A stretch of DNA of 64,000 nucleotides from Francisella salimarina. GTDB taxonomy: Bacteria > Pseudomonadota > Gammaproteobacteria > Francisellales > Francisellaceae. Each line of letters begins with the position of its first letter. Position 1 is the first letter of the stretch. The stretch is taken from NCBI RefSeq assembly GCF_007923265.1, contig NZ_VOJA01000001.1, forward strand, positions 124,001 to 188,000, read 5' to 3'. A program made the translations under genes and the position numbers. The notes beneath the pieces are model-generated. The model did not search any database. It worked only from the letters and a program-made list of their open reading frames with translations, and was not told the origin of the DNA. Below, piece after piece: positions 18,756-27,738 of the stretch.

Positions 18756-19568
18756 TTACAGAATATCTCCAAAGTGAGGAGCTAGTCTTTTAAATACAAT
18801 AGCCCCCAAAAATACTATACAAAAAACCATTATCATGAAAACTGTAGTCTGCACTGGTTGTTGCCAAAACCACACTTTTTCAATAAAAGTGTTACGAAAA
18901 CCTTGAATTACATATGCCATCGGATTCAGATCTATCAGAAATCTATATCTCTCTGGAATCTGCTGAGGAGACCAAAAAACCGGAGTAAACCAAAACCCAA
19001 ATTGTGTAATTAGAGCAACAACTTCTGAGGTATCTTTCACAAACACCCTTAATGCTGAAGCCAACCAGCCCAATCCCAGTAAGAGCAATAAGCTACACAA
19101 CAGATAGTATGGCAACTGCAACCAGTAAATACTAGGATAGTGGCCAGCTAGCGTGAATGCCAAGAATAATATAAAAACAAGTATCATATGTATAATAAAA
19201 CAAGACATAATACTTACTATAGGTAAAATATTCACACTAAACGAAACTTTCGTAACCAAAAAACTTTTTGCTATAAGGACTTCAGAGCTTTTAGAAAAAG
19301 CATCTGAAAAGAAGAACCACGGAATCATACCTGTCAATAAAAAAAGGATTATTGAAGAACTACCTCCAGCACCTCCAGGTCTAATACCATAAGTAAAAAC
19401 CAGCCATATCACCAATATAAAAACTACCGGTCTTATAACAGCCCAAACAATTCCCAAATATGACCCTAAATATGCTTCTTTAAAATCATTGTAAGAGAGT
19501 ATAAGAATTAGTCTATTATTGTTAATAAGATGTCTAATAAACCTATAGAATTCTTTGAAGTATCTCAT
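18756..19568 (-). CDS. wzm: Polysaccharide ABC exporter, membrane protein (Wzm-like)
   Basis: The 270-residue ABC-2 type permease has about six hydrophobic segments. Start taken at ATG 19568 (MRYFKEFYRF); a GTG five codons upstream is possible. The segment DFKEAYLGSYLGIVWAVIRPV is the typical amphipathic entry and first membrane helix of Wzm/TagG/KpsM proteins. With Wzt it exports the finished undecaprenyl-linked chain to the periplasm. The gene begins the run wzm-wzt-GT2-GT2-GT4-GT4-GT2 and diverges from the acyltransferase at 19.8 kb. Confidence 0.92.
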   Translation of the reverse strand: MRYFKEFYRFIRHLINNNRLILILSYNDFKEAYLGSYLGIVWAVIRPVVFILVIWLVFTYGIRPGGAGGSSSIILFLLTGMIPWFFFSDAFSKSSEVLIAKSFLVTKVSFSVNILPIVSIMSCFIIHMILVFILFLAFTLAGHYPSIYWLQLPYYLLCSLLLLLGLGWLASALRVFVKDTSEVVALITQFGFWFTPVFWSPQQIPERYRFLIDLNPMAYVIQGFRNTFIEKVWFWQQPVQTTVFMIMVFCIVFLGAIVFKRLAPHFGDIL

Positions 19569-19601
19569 ATATACTAAAACCACTTTTCTACTATGAGAAT
19601 C

Positions 19602-19610
19602 ATTTTATCA
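19602..19610 (-). promoter_or_regulatory. Candidate extended -10 for wzm
   Basis: The minus strand reads TGATAAAAT 34 bases before the wzm ATG (19 before the alternative GTG), an extended -10 with one mismatch to TATAAT. No clear -35 is seen. It lies in the 208-base divergent gap. Weak prediction. Confidence 0.25.
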
Positions 19611-19710
19611 GAACATTATTTTTTTTACATTAAAATCTATAACAATTGAAAGATTTGATCTCCAACATTACTACAACAACCTACAAGTCAATTTTATCAT
19701 TTAAGCACAA

Positions 19711-19738
19711 TTGCTTATTAGTATATTCCATGTATAAT
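19711..19738 (+). promoter_or_regulatory. Predicted promoter of the plus-strand acyltransferase
   Basis: TTGCTT (19711-19716), a 16-base spacer and a perfect TATAAT (19733-19738) lie 38 bases before the TTG start of the acyltransferase. This would give the gene its own transcript, separate from the surrounding minus-strand operons. Confidence 0.45.
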
Positions 19739-19776
19739 AAACTTTTGTAACTAAATTAATCAGTTGAGTTAAAGTT

Positions 19777-21804
19777 TTGAGCAACATTAAGTATATTGAT
19801 CACATAGATGGTTTGAGAGCTCTAGCAGTCATATCTGTAATATTTGTACACCTTGACTATTCACTTTTTAGTGGTGGATTTATTGGTGTTGATATATTCT
19901 TTGTTATAAGTGGTTATCTTATAACTAAAATAATAATTAAAGAACTAAGAAGAGATAACAAATTTAACTTTTTGAATTTCTATACAAGAAGAATACGAAG
20001 AATATTGCCTGCACTAATATTCACTCTAATAACTACACTTTTGCTCTCAACATGGCTACTAAATCTTGCTAGCTTTAAAATTTTTGGAGGCTCTTTAGCA
20101 ACCTCTGCATTATCTATATCAAACTTTTTTTTCAATTCTCAGGCGGGATATTTTGATATTTTCTCACAATCAAACCCACTTCTACATACATGGTCATTAG
20201 CAGTTGAAGAGCAGTTTTATATATTTTGGCCCATAGGGTTATTGATTATATATAGAATTAACAAGAAACTTTTAATCCCTTTTATAATGTCAATATTTAC
20301 TATTAGTATTATTTGGTCAATTTATAAGCAAAGCACAAACATAAGTAATTTGTATTACCTAACTCAGTTTAGAGCTTTCGAATTCTGTATTGGAGCAATA
20401 CTAACTTGGCTAGATCAAGACAAATTACTAAAATCAAACAAAAGTAAAGAAATAATGTGTGCCACAGGATTTATTTTTGTTTTTTATCCTATATTTTATT
20501 ATAATTCAAGCACCTTATTTCCTAGCTATAATGCTTTACTACCTACAATAGGCGCTGGATTATTGATTCTTTCCGGATCCGCCAAGTGGTCAGGATATAT
20601 ACTAAGAGTCAAAGCAATCAGATTTATTGGACTTATTAGCTATTCCTTATATTTAATACATTGGCCAATGATAGTATTCGTTAAAACATACAATCAAAAC
20701 ACTGGGTATCCATTTGAACTTAGTTCAATATCTAAATTAGTTATTTTAATTATTGCCCTAATTGTGGCTTCAGTCATGTATTACACAATTGAACAACCTT
20801 TCAGAAAAAACATCCCTAAAAAAAATTACTCACAAGTCTTATTGGTTTCAAAATGGAGTTTAATTGTAGTTATAATATCTGTAATAGGAGCTTCTATTTT
20901 CTATAGTAAAGGTTGGCTTTGGAGAGCAAAATATCCAATAGCTGCCAATCAAGTGACAGATTTGAGTAAATATCATATAGAAAACTGGGGAGGGGCCGGT
21001 GTCACAACAGAGGAGGTAAAATACGGTTCTTTACCTGCTGATATAATACTTATGGGAGATAGTCATGCCGGAATGTTGGAGAGAGGATTAATAGATGAAA
21101 TAGCCAAACCTTTCAACCTAAGCTTATACGGTATAACAGGTGGAGATGGAGGCAAGTATTCATCAACATTACTTATTCCGGGACTTACTAGACAAGGAAA
21201 TCCTATATTTACACAGGAATGGAATGATAAATCTAATAAGGAAGCACCTATAGATCTAAGCAATCATATAAAACAAAAAAAAGATAGTGTTTTAATATAC
21301 TCTGCATATGTTGCAGCCTATGTTGGAGACGCATTGTATTTAGACTCACACAAGCCAATTAATATAGATCCTTTCACCATGACAAAATACAATCAATACA
21401 AAGCATTAACGGATGCTTTTGAAAAATTGCTGAAAATAATTGACGGACATAAATTAATAATAATAGGAAATCCTCCAGAATCATTTAATTACAATACAAC
21501 ATATTGCTTATCTCAACTAAAATGGTTTAAATCAACAAATCATTGTCAAACAAAAGAAATAGAAAATAATTATCCTGCAGCAATAAATGTTAATAACATT
21601 CTCAATCAATTTGCCAAAAAACATAAAAATGTTTATTTTATCAATCCATACGATACTTTTTGTGAAAATGGATATTGTAATAATGTAAACAGGGAAGGCA
21701 TTCCGTTTTATTCTGATGGTAATCATCTTTCAAAAACAGGATCCATATACTTACTCAAGCATATTAAGCCAAAATTAGTTGAAATAATGAAGCCACTCAC
21801 ATAG
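19777..21804 (+). CDS. OafA-type O-acyltransferase with SGNH domain
   Basis: The 675-residue membrane protein begins at TTG 19777; no suitable ATG precedes the conserved HIDGLRALAVISVIFVHLD, whose histidine is catalytic. About ten hydrophobic helices (to roughly 390) are followed by an SGNH domain with the nucleophile block MGDSHAGM at about 426 and the catalytic DxxH block SDGNH at about 647. It resembles the 4.6-6.6 kb enzyme in architecture, but the two differ strongly in their C-terminal domains. It is the only plus-strand gene inside the polysaccharide block and probably O-acetylates the same glycan. Confidence 0.86.
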   Translation: MSNIKYIDHIDGLRALAVISVIFVHLDYSLFSGGFIGVDIFFVISGYLITKIIIKELRRDNKFNFLNFYTRRIRRILPALIFTLITTLLLSTWLLNLASFKIFGGSLATSALSISNFFFNSQAGYFDIFSQSNPLLHTWSLAVEEQFYIFWPIGLLIIYRINKKLLIPFIMSIFTISIIWSIYKQSTNISNLYYLTQFRAFEFCIGAILTWLDQDKLLKSNKSKEIMCATGFIFVFYPIFYYNSSTLFPSYNALLPTIGAGLLILSGSAKWSGYILRVKAIRFIGLISYSLYLIHWPMIVFVKTYNQNTGYPFELSSISKLVILIIALIVASVMYYTIEQPFRKNIPKKNYSQVLLVSKWSLIVVIISVIGASIFYSKGWLWRAKYPIAANQVTDLSKYHIENWGGAGVTTEEVKYGSLPADIILMGDSHAGMLERGLIDEIAKPFNLSLYGITGGDGGKYSSTLLIPGLTRQGNPIFTQEWNDKSNKEAPIDLSNHIKQKKDSVLIYSAYVAAYVGDALYLDSHKPINIDPFTMTKYNQYKALTDAFEKLLKIIDGHKLIIIGNPPESFNYNTTYCLSQLKWFKSTNHCQTKEIENNYPAAINVNNILNQFAKKHKNVYFINPYDTFCENGYCNNVNREGIPFYSDGNHLSKTGSIYLLKHIKPKLVEIMKPLT

Positions 21805-21850
21805 TACATCATTATGCTACGCTACTATACAATAAAATTATTTTTCAAAG

Positions 21851-22924
21851 TTATTTTTTGAAAAAAGTAAATCTCCTTAAGACTCTAATAAACTTTATAA
21901 TCAGTGATTTGATACTATTATCATTAACTTGCTTTTCAAGAAACTCAATATACTCACTACATTCTCTAATAGTTCCATTATCACGATTTTTAAATCTGGC
22001 AAAACTCTCTACAATAACTTCAAAATCTCTTATTGAGAATTCTTTTAATACTTCTGACATAAAATTTGGCGTAGTAGCACCTATACTTTCACTTAATGTA
22101 TTAGCGAATGAGTAAAGAAATTTATCTCTGTACTCCTCACCAAATATATAGCTAAAATCTACACAACCATGCAAAAACATAATTAGCTGTGCTTGTTCAT
22201 CCGCGCCACTCCATATACCACCATCATTCATTCTATATACAGACATGATTTTATCTATATATTTTATTGAACCAAATTTTGAAAATACCAACAACATATA
22301 TACATCATTACGTTTAACAGATGAGTATTTAGCAAGGTATTCATTAATCTGACTTTTATGTGCATCATATCTAAAAACTAAAGATGTTGTATGCAAATAG
22401 GCGGAATCAATAAAATCATCGAATTTATAACTGTCTTTTTTATTACTAGAATCTATAAATAATCTATCAGTCAACTCTCCATTGATTAAAAATCTTGTAT
22501 TATGACCACAGCCCATGAATTCAGGATTATGCTCCAAAAGATCAACTTGCTGCTGTAATTTGGTGGAATCTATCCAATAATCATCTCCTTCACACAATGC
22601 TATATATTTACCTCTAACGACAGGTAAAATAAAGTCTCTTATAGGTAAAGCTCCTTTTGAGTATTGATTTTGTTTTTGATAGACTAATCTAATAATATTT
22701 GGATATTGCTCAAGATAACTATTAAGTATTTCTGTAGTTCTATCAGTCGAGCAATCATCACTTATAATTATTTCAAATGGAAAATCTGTTTGTTGAGATA
22801 AAAAACCTTCTAAAGCCTTTTCAATATATTTCTCTTGATTATATGCGGTGCAACAAATACTCAATATTGGTTTATTATCTTGCCAATGTGATAATATTTG
22901 ACTCTCACTTATTAATTTAGACAT
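21851..22924 (-). CDS. Glycosyltransferase family 2
   Basis: The 357-residue protein has ILSICCTAYNQEKYIEKAL, the donor motif IIISDDCSTDRT and the metal motif CEGDDYW, so it is a GT-A transferase. The C-terminal third ends in a basic, hydrophobic tail (RVLRRFTFFKK) that could touch the membrane. It is a paralogue of the 31.9-33.0 kb gene, with the same motif spacing and length. It is converging with the plus-strand acyltransferase, with a 46-base gap that shows no terminator hairpin. Confidence 0.86.
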   Translation of the reverse strand: MSKLISESQILSHWQDNKPILSICCTAYNQEKYIEKALEGFLSQQTDFPFEIIISDDCSTDRTTEILNSYLEQYPNIIRLVYQKQNQYSKGALPIRDFILPVVRGKYIALCEGDDYWIDSTKLQQQVDLLEHNPEFMGCGHNTRFLINGELTDRLFIDSSNKKDSYKFDDFIDSAYLHTTSLVFRYDAHKSQINEYLAKYSSVKRNDVYMLLVFSKFGSIKYIDKIMSVYRMNDGGIWSGADEQAQLIMFLHGCVDFSYIFGEEYRDKFLYSFANTLSESIGATTPNFMSEVLKEFSIRDFEVIVESFARFKNRDNGTIRECSEYIEFLEKQVNDNSIKSLIIKFIRVLRRFTFFKK

Positions 22925-23004
22925 TATTCATAAAACTTGGATAACTATATTCTAAACATTATAATCATTAACAACATAAGATTAAATAACTTACTGGCAT
23001 TACT

Positions 23005-23709
23005 CTATATACTATTTATGTTTTTTATTTTTTCATGAAGTTTATTTTTTAGATAATCTTTACCAAATTCTATATCTATATTATTTGCTTTAATATAGCT
23101 GTTAAGCTTGCTGAGATCTAAAATATATTTATCTTTTTTCTGTATAATTATAGTATTAGCCTTTTTGTTAAGAAGATTTTCAAAAATTTCTATAATCTCT
23201 AAAATCTTATATCTATATGGATTAGCAAGATCAATAGTAGAACATAGAGCACCATTTGCCAAATATGAATCAACAAACTTCCTAACATCTTCTATCTCAA
23301 TAACATATCTATATGCATCTGAATATACACTCATTACATTATTACTTTTAATAGCATGATAAATATAATTTATTAGAGTATTATGCAGTTTTAGATTTCC
23401 AAATAGTTGCGGAAGCCTAATGATAAAATATTTATCTGAAAGCTTCTTTATAGTACTTTCCATCTGTATTTTATGAGCATAATATGAGTTCTTAGGATAA
23501 TCTTCAGCCGATAATGCACAACTACTAAAATATACAAACTTTTTATTCGAATTCCCTTTAAGTATAGTTTCAAGAAGCTTTCTTTCCCTATCAAATTCTT
23601 TTTGTTCAATACAACTAGAATCAGAGACTCCACTAGCAAAAATAGTGACACCCTCATTGTTTTGATAATTATAAAATGCTTGTGCTAACTGACCACCTCC
23701 AACTACCAC
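23005..23709 (-). CDS. Short NAD(P)-dependent sugar epimerase/dehydratase-like protein
   Basis: The 234-residue protein starts at GTG 23709, overlapping the upstream gene by seven bases. It keeps an N-terminal GGGQLAQAF dinucleotide motif, an FSSCALS segment and a YxxxK pair in SYYAHK, which fit an extended SDR. It is 60-100 residues shorter than usual epimerases, mainly in the N-terminal fold, and the glycine motif is atypical. It may reduce or epimerise a nucleotide-sugar intermediate. Specificity is unknown. Confidence 0.6.
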   Translation of the reverse strand: MVVGGGQLAQAFYNYQNNEGVTIFASGVSDSSCIEQKEFDRERKLLETILKGNSNKKFVYFSSCALSAEDYPKNSYYAHKIQMESTIKKLSDKYFIIRLPQLFGNLKLHNTLINYIYHAIKSNNVMSVYSDAYRYVIEIEDVRKFVDSYLANGALCSTIDLANPYRYKILEIIEIFENLLNKKANTIIIQKKDKYILDLSKLNSYIKANNIDIEFGKDYLKNKLHEKIKNINSI

Positions 23710-26000
23710 GATGTACCATCCTTGTACACTGTTACATATTTATAACCATTTTTCTCGACTATATTCGGCATTATTCTCTCTAAAGCATGCATATAGCTAC
23801 CATCTCGTGGTAACGGTTCCTCTTGTAGAATCAATTGCTCATCTAGATAAAAAATATCCCTGATTGCATCAAGCTTAGCCCAAAACATATTACCCAAAGG
23901 AAATATAGGAGTTTCATATATTTCTTTTAACCCAATAACTTGACCCAATTTATCAACATATGACTTGTTCTCGCCGATATCAACATATGTCCTATCTTCA
24001 GGAAAGACTAATCCTACTTCTTCTTTATTCAAAAGTCTAAGTATAGAACTAGAAATTTGTTTATCCTTACCAATTAAATTATCCAACAAATATGATCTCC
24101 ATTCATCACCTAAGTTAGCATGAGCACTAACTGTTTTTTTGCTATGAAAATGGCCTACAACATCATATTTCTGACTAAATAACTGATTTTTGAGTCCAAA
24201 TATCATTGGACCAATATCTCTTCCAATATTATCAACTTTTATAAACTCCACATTAACTGCACCACAAGTGCTAAATTTATCTCTAATAAATTCAATATTG
24301 TTATCATCTACTACAGTGATGTATAAGTCGTATCCGGGAGGAAGGTATTTAAAATAATCATTAAACTCCTCAACCAAATCAATATAGAATAAATGCAAGT
24401 GTACCGCAAACCTAACTGATATATTCTCTTCATCACTATGGATAGGTAATCTATAGCATTCGTGAGTAGCATGTATATGTTCACTAAGAGCCTCATATAA
24501 TGGAACTCCCGTCCTACCATCACCATTTTCTAAAATCCATTTAAGATTTGAAAAGCCAGGATATGGATTAGATGTTAACCTATGCAAACCTTTCCTATGC
24601 GCTAATGTATAAAAGTACGTTGAGGCAGATTTCAAATCTGATAATCCAATAAACTGATTATCAAAAAACTCGGATAACTCTAACTCTCTAGCAATTTTTA
24701 GATTCTTACTATTATATGAAACACACTCGTTAATCTTACTGATCAGAAAATCGACATACTTATCAAAGTCTAAATATTTTTTAACAAGATAAGAATTCCT
24801 ATTAGATCTAACGATATTTTTTGATAAAAATTTTGCGATCTCATAACCTAATTTATGCGTATCTAGATAGTCTACTATTATAGATTGTGCATTATATTTC
24901 TCTAAAAACTCAACTGTGCCAGAAGCATCCTTAAAACAAGCAATTGGCAAATCAGCTTCTAAAGCATCAATAGCGATATTAGGAAATGGATCCATACGCG
25001 ATGTCAAACAATAGATATCTGCTATAGAAAATATTGCATCTAGACTTTGCTGATGTTCCAAAAAAACAAAATCGTCACTTAGATCAAATAGTCTTATTTC
25101 TCTTTGCAACCAATAAGAATACGTATAATCAGATTCTTTTAGTCCATCACCTACCCAAACAAATTTACACCTACCCTCATAGTTTTGTTTAATATATCTA
25201 GCTACGGAGATAAATAAATCTACACCTTTCCTAATATCTATTGACCCAGCTCCGACCATAATTCTATAATTTCCTATATTATCAATACCTATTTTTTGCA
25301 AAATTTTATCCACAGAGTCAGCATGGCCATAATTTTTAGGGATAAATGGTAGCTTTCCTTGTGGGTAAATAGATATATTCTTAGGAACATTTGAAATTAT
25401 TTCAAAATCCCTTAAATGATTAGTAATCGACTCTTGTATTATTTTTGCGGGAATTACAACACTGTCTGCGGCCACAAGTGTATCTCTCATTACACTACCA
25501 TGAACTACATAGCCTGCAAATTCATGAACAAGTGACAAAGCAGGAATTCGAAGGTCTCGAACTATACTTAATATAGGATACGTTACAATTGAGTTACATA
25601 TAGCAGCGGTTATATTATACTTTTGATTAAGCGTATCGATCATCTGGATAGACAGACTCTGATTATTATAAACCTCTTCAACCACTAGAAAAGCATCTTC
25701 AAAAAAAGCATCATGAATATCTGACTTTTGCATAATGTAGTTAATTATATTATATTGCTTACTTAAACTCTTTCCTATATTTAACCCCAACAAAGGCGCA
25801 CCAGTAGCTGAAGATATATGAGATACTATGATCAAAGTTTGTTTGGAAACATCAAATACCTTTTTACCTTCTTGAAACTGATTTTCGACATCATTAGTAG
25901 AGACTTTACTAACAACAATACCTCGATATATTTTTCTCAATATCTCTCTTCTTCTACTGCCTACAGGACATAGAAACGTAACTATCTCTCTTAAAATCAT
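23703..26000 (-). CDS. Bifunctional glycosyltransferase: GT4 domain plus rhamnan synthesis protein F (RgpF) domain
   Basis: The 765-residue protein has two catalytic parts. The first (about 50-430) is a GT4-like GT-B domain with IMVGAGSIDIRKGVDLFI and DPFPNIAIDALEADLPIACF. The second (about 490-765) is an RgpF-type domain with AVHLHLFYIDLVEEF, VDNIGRDIGPM, HFHSKKT and PLGNMFWAK. RgpF proteins act in rhamnan or rhamnose-containing O-antigen assembly, and the rfbABCD genes in this window provide dTDP-rhamnose. Rhamnosyl transfer is thus a reasonable guess for at least one domain. Confidence 0.82.
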   Translation of the reverse strand: MILREIVTFLCPVGSRRREILRKIYRGIVVSKVSTNDVENQFQEGKKVFDVSKQTLIIVSHISSATGAPLLGLNIGKSLSKQYNIINYIMQKSDIHDAFFEDAFLVVEEVYNNQSLSIQMIDTLNQKYNITAAICNSIVTYPILSIVRDLRIPALSLVHEFAGYVVHGSVMRDTLVAADSVVIPAKIIQESITNHLRDFEIISNVPKNISIYPQGKLPFIPKNYGHADSVDKILQKIGIDNIGNYRIMVGAGSIDIRKGVDLFISVARYIKQNYEGRCKFVWVGDGLKESDYTYSYWLQREIRLFDLSDDFVFLEHQQSLDAIFSIADIYCLTSRMDPFPNIAIDALEADLPIACFKDASGTVEFLEKYNAQSIIVDYLDTHKLGYEIAKFLSKNIVRSNRNSYLVKKYLDFDKYVDFLISKINECVSYNSKNLKIARELELSEFFDNQFIGLSDLKSASTYFYTLAHRKGLHRLTSNPYPGFSNLKWILENGDGRTGVPLYEALSEHIHATHECYRLPIHSDEENISVRFAVHLHLFYIDLVEEFNDYFKYLPPGYDLYITVVDDNNIEFIRDKFSTCGAVNVEFIKVDNIGRDIGPMIFGLKNQLFSQKYDVVGHFHSKKTVSAHANLGDEWRSYLLDNLIGKDKQISSSILRLLNKEEVGLVFPEDRTYVDIGENKSYVDKLGQVIGLKEIYETPIFPLGNMFWAKLDAIRDIFYLDEQLILQEEPLPRDGSYMHALERIMPNIVEKNGYKYVTVYKDGTSW

Positions 26001-26023
26001 TATATAACCTAGTCATACTTTTA

Positions 26024-27514
26024 TTACTTATTAAACAGCTTTGTAATTATTCTTACAGGTTTAGTTAATTTCCAACCTAAAGATGAGTATATCTTATTAA
26101 TCTCTTTTTTATAAGTATCAAGCTCATTGTTTAACTCATCATTTAAATAATTAATAGCCTCATTTAATGAAATTAAACATTCTTTATTGTACGGCAAAAT
26201 ATCTATATCTATTTCAATAGTTTGTATTTTTTCTCCTATAGCTTCTACATTTAGTTTATCAAAAACGATTTTAGGGTATCTTTTAAAATCATAATACTGT
26301 CCATCAAAATATTCAGCATTAGTCTTACTCACACCTAATGCTATTACATTACCGCCTTCGAAAATCGCTCTAGCTGACTTTAGATTAATTTTGCATGGCT
26401 GATTAATTGGTAAATACTCGATCTTTGAAATATCATTTTCAATATATATATCGAAAGAATATATATTCTTATTTACATAGACCCGTTTTTTTATACTACT
26501 TGATTCAGAATTTGATTGCTCAAGATATAGCTCTGCCACAGCATCTTTCCTAAAACCCAACTCATCAAAAAGATCAAGGCGTGAATACATCTCAAGAAAA
26601 TCTTGATATAGCTCTGAAGGAAATGAAAAACTCTCAGTTAATTTGTCATATGCTGCAAAAACCATAGCTGCCGCACCTACTTTATTTGATTGTTTCAAAT
26701 AATAATAAAATAAATTTTTATACTTAGATATCTCATCGCTTTTATTACCAATTATCTTTGAGATAACACAAGTTTCTAATTTAGGTATATTCTGCATATA
26801 CCAAATAGCTTCAGTATTTCCTCGAAGTAATGCTCTAGTATCAACTCCTATGCTTAGATTAGCGCCATCATCCCTAATTCGATAACATGATAATTCTTCC
26901 TCCAATATAGATATATCATACTCTTTTAACGCTCTCAACCATAAATCAAAATCTTGAGCCTGTAGTAATCTATTATCATAAAAACCAATTTTTTCATGAG
27001 CCTTTTGAGATATCAATGGCGTTACTGCACAAAACACATTAATACCATTAAATAACATTTTCATAAGCTCATCTGTATTTTTAAAATGCTTATTAAAAAC
27101 ATGATTTTTATAGTTATCTAACTCAACACCACTATCATTCACAAACTTAACCCAAGTAAAGCAAATACAACTATTCGTCTCTTTCATATAATTAAGTTGT
27201 TTCTCTAACTTATCTGACATAAAATAATCATCCGCAGATAATACAGATATGTAATCACCCTTAGCCTGTTTGAGAGCAGTATTAATTCCTCCAGAGGGAT
27301 AACTATTATATTCAAGTGAAATAAAAGTAATTCGATCATCAGTAAAAGAGCAATTGGCTATCTTCTGTCTCGAAGAATCTGTTGAGCTATTATCAACAAT
27401 AATTAATTCCCAATTATCATATGTCTGGTTTATAACTGAATTTATGGCTTGCTCCACATACTTCTCATGGTTGAAGCAAAGCATACATACACTTATAAGA
27501 GGACTATTATCCAT
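26024..27514 (-). CDS. Glycosyltransferase family 2 with long C-terminal extension
   Basis: The 496-residue protein has an N-terminal GT-A domain (LISVCMLCFNHEKYVEQAI, LIIVDNSSTDS, LSADDYFMSD), then about 250 residues of unassigned sequence, a short coiled segment and the C-terminal SSLGWKLTKPVR. That ending resembles the S-W-R-x-T-x-P-hydrophobic motif found at the ends of many large O-antigen glycosyltransferases. GGGAGG lies nine bases before the ATG. The preceding 224-base gap suggests this gene starts a new transcript. Confidence 0.82.
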   Translation of the reverse strand: MDNSPLISVCMLCFNHEKYVEQAINSVINQTYDNWELIIVDNSSTDSSRQKIANCSFTDDRITFISLEYNSYPSGGINTALKQAKGDYISVLSADDYFMSDKLEKQLNYMKETNSCICFTWVKFVNDSGVELDNYKNHVFNKHFKNTDELMKMLFNGINVFCAVTPLISQKAHEKIGFYDNRLLQAQDFDLWLRALKEYDISILEEELSCYRIRDDGANLSIGVDTRALLRGNTEAIWYMQNIPKLETCVISKIIGNKSDEISKYKNLFYYYLKQSNKVGAAAMVFAAYDKLTESFSFPSELYQDFLEMYSRLDLFDELGFRKDAVAELYLEQSNSESSSIKKRVYVNKNIYSFDIYIENDISKIEYLPINQPCKINLKSARAIFEGGNVIALGVSKTNAEYFDGQYYDFKRYPKIVFDKLNVEAIGEKIQTIEIDIDILPYNKECLISLNEAINYLNDELNNELDTYKKEINKIYSSLGWKLTKPVRIITKLFNK

Positions 27515-27738
27515 AGAACCTAACCTCCCAAGCTTAATGCTTATATTGAATATTCTACTTTTAACAAATGTTGTTAGATTTTTTTACTGAAAGTATTAGA
27601 GTTAATCGACCTTATGATAACTAAAGGCCACTGTTTCGGACTATCATATAAAACTCAATAACAACATTTTTATTAATCATTATGTTTTTTTGACTAAGTA
27701 CCACTTATTAGACAAGCTCTTTTTCAGAATGTTACGGT
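27515..27738. other. Intergenic gap between two polysaccharide sub-operons
   Basis: The 224 bases hold no credible reading frame, RNA gene or insertion sequence. A TATGAT box on the minus strand could be a -10 but lacks a matching -35. The gap separates the 3-amino-sugar cassette from the downstream glycosyltransferases. Confidence 0.4.

Noticed and set aside
23005-23709. Truncated SDR as a pseudogene
   Set aside because: Short for the family, but the frame is intact, the YxxxK pair is kept and it overlaps the upstream gene as expected in an operon, so it is kept as a gene.
27515-27738. Possible short peptide gene or leader in the gap before the 26.0-27.5 kb transferase
   Set aside because: The only ATG-started frames are about 15 codons with no ribosome site.
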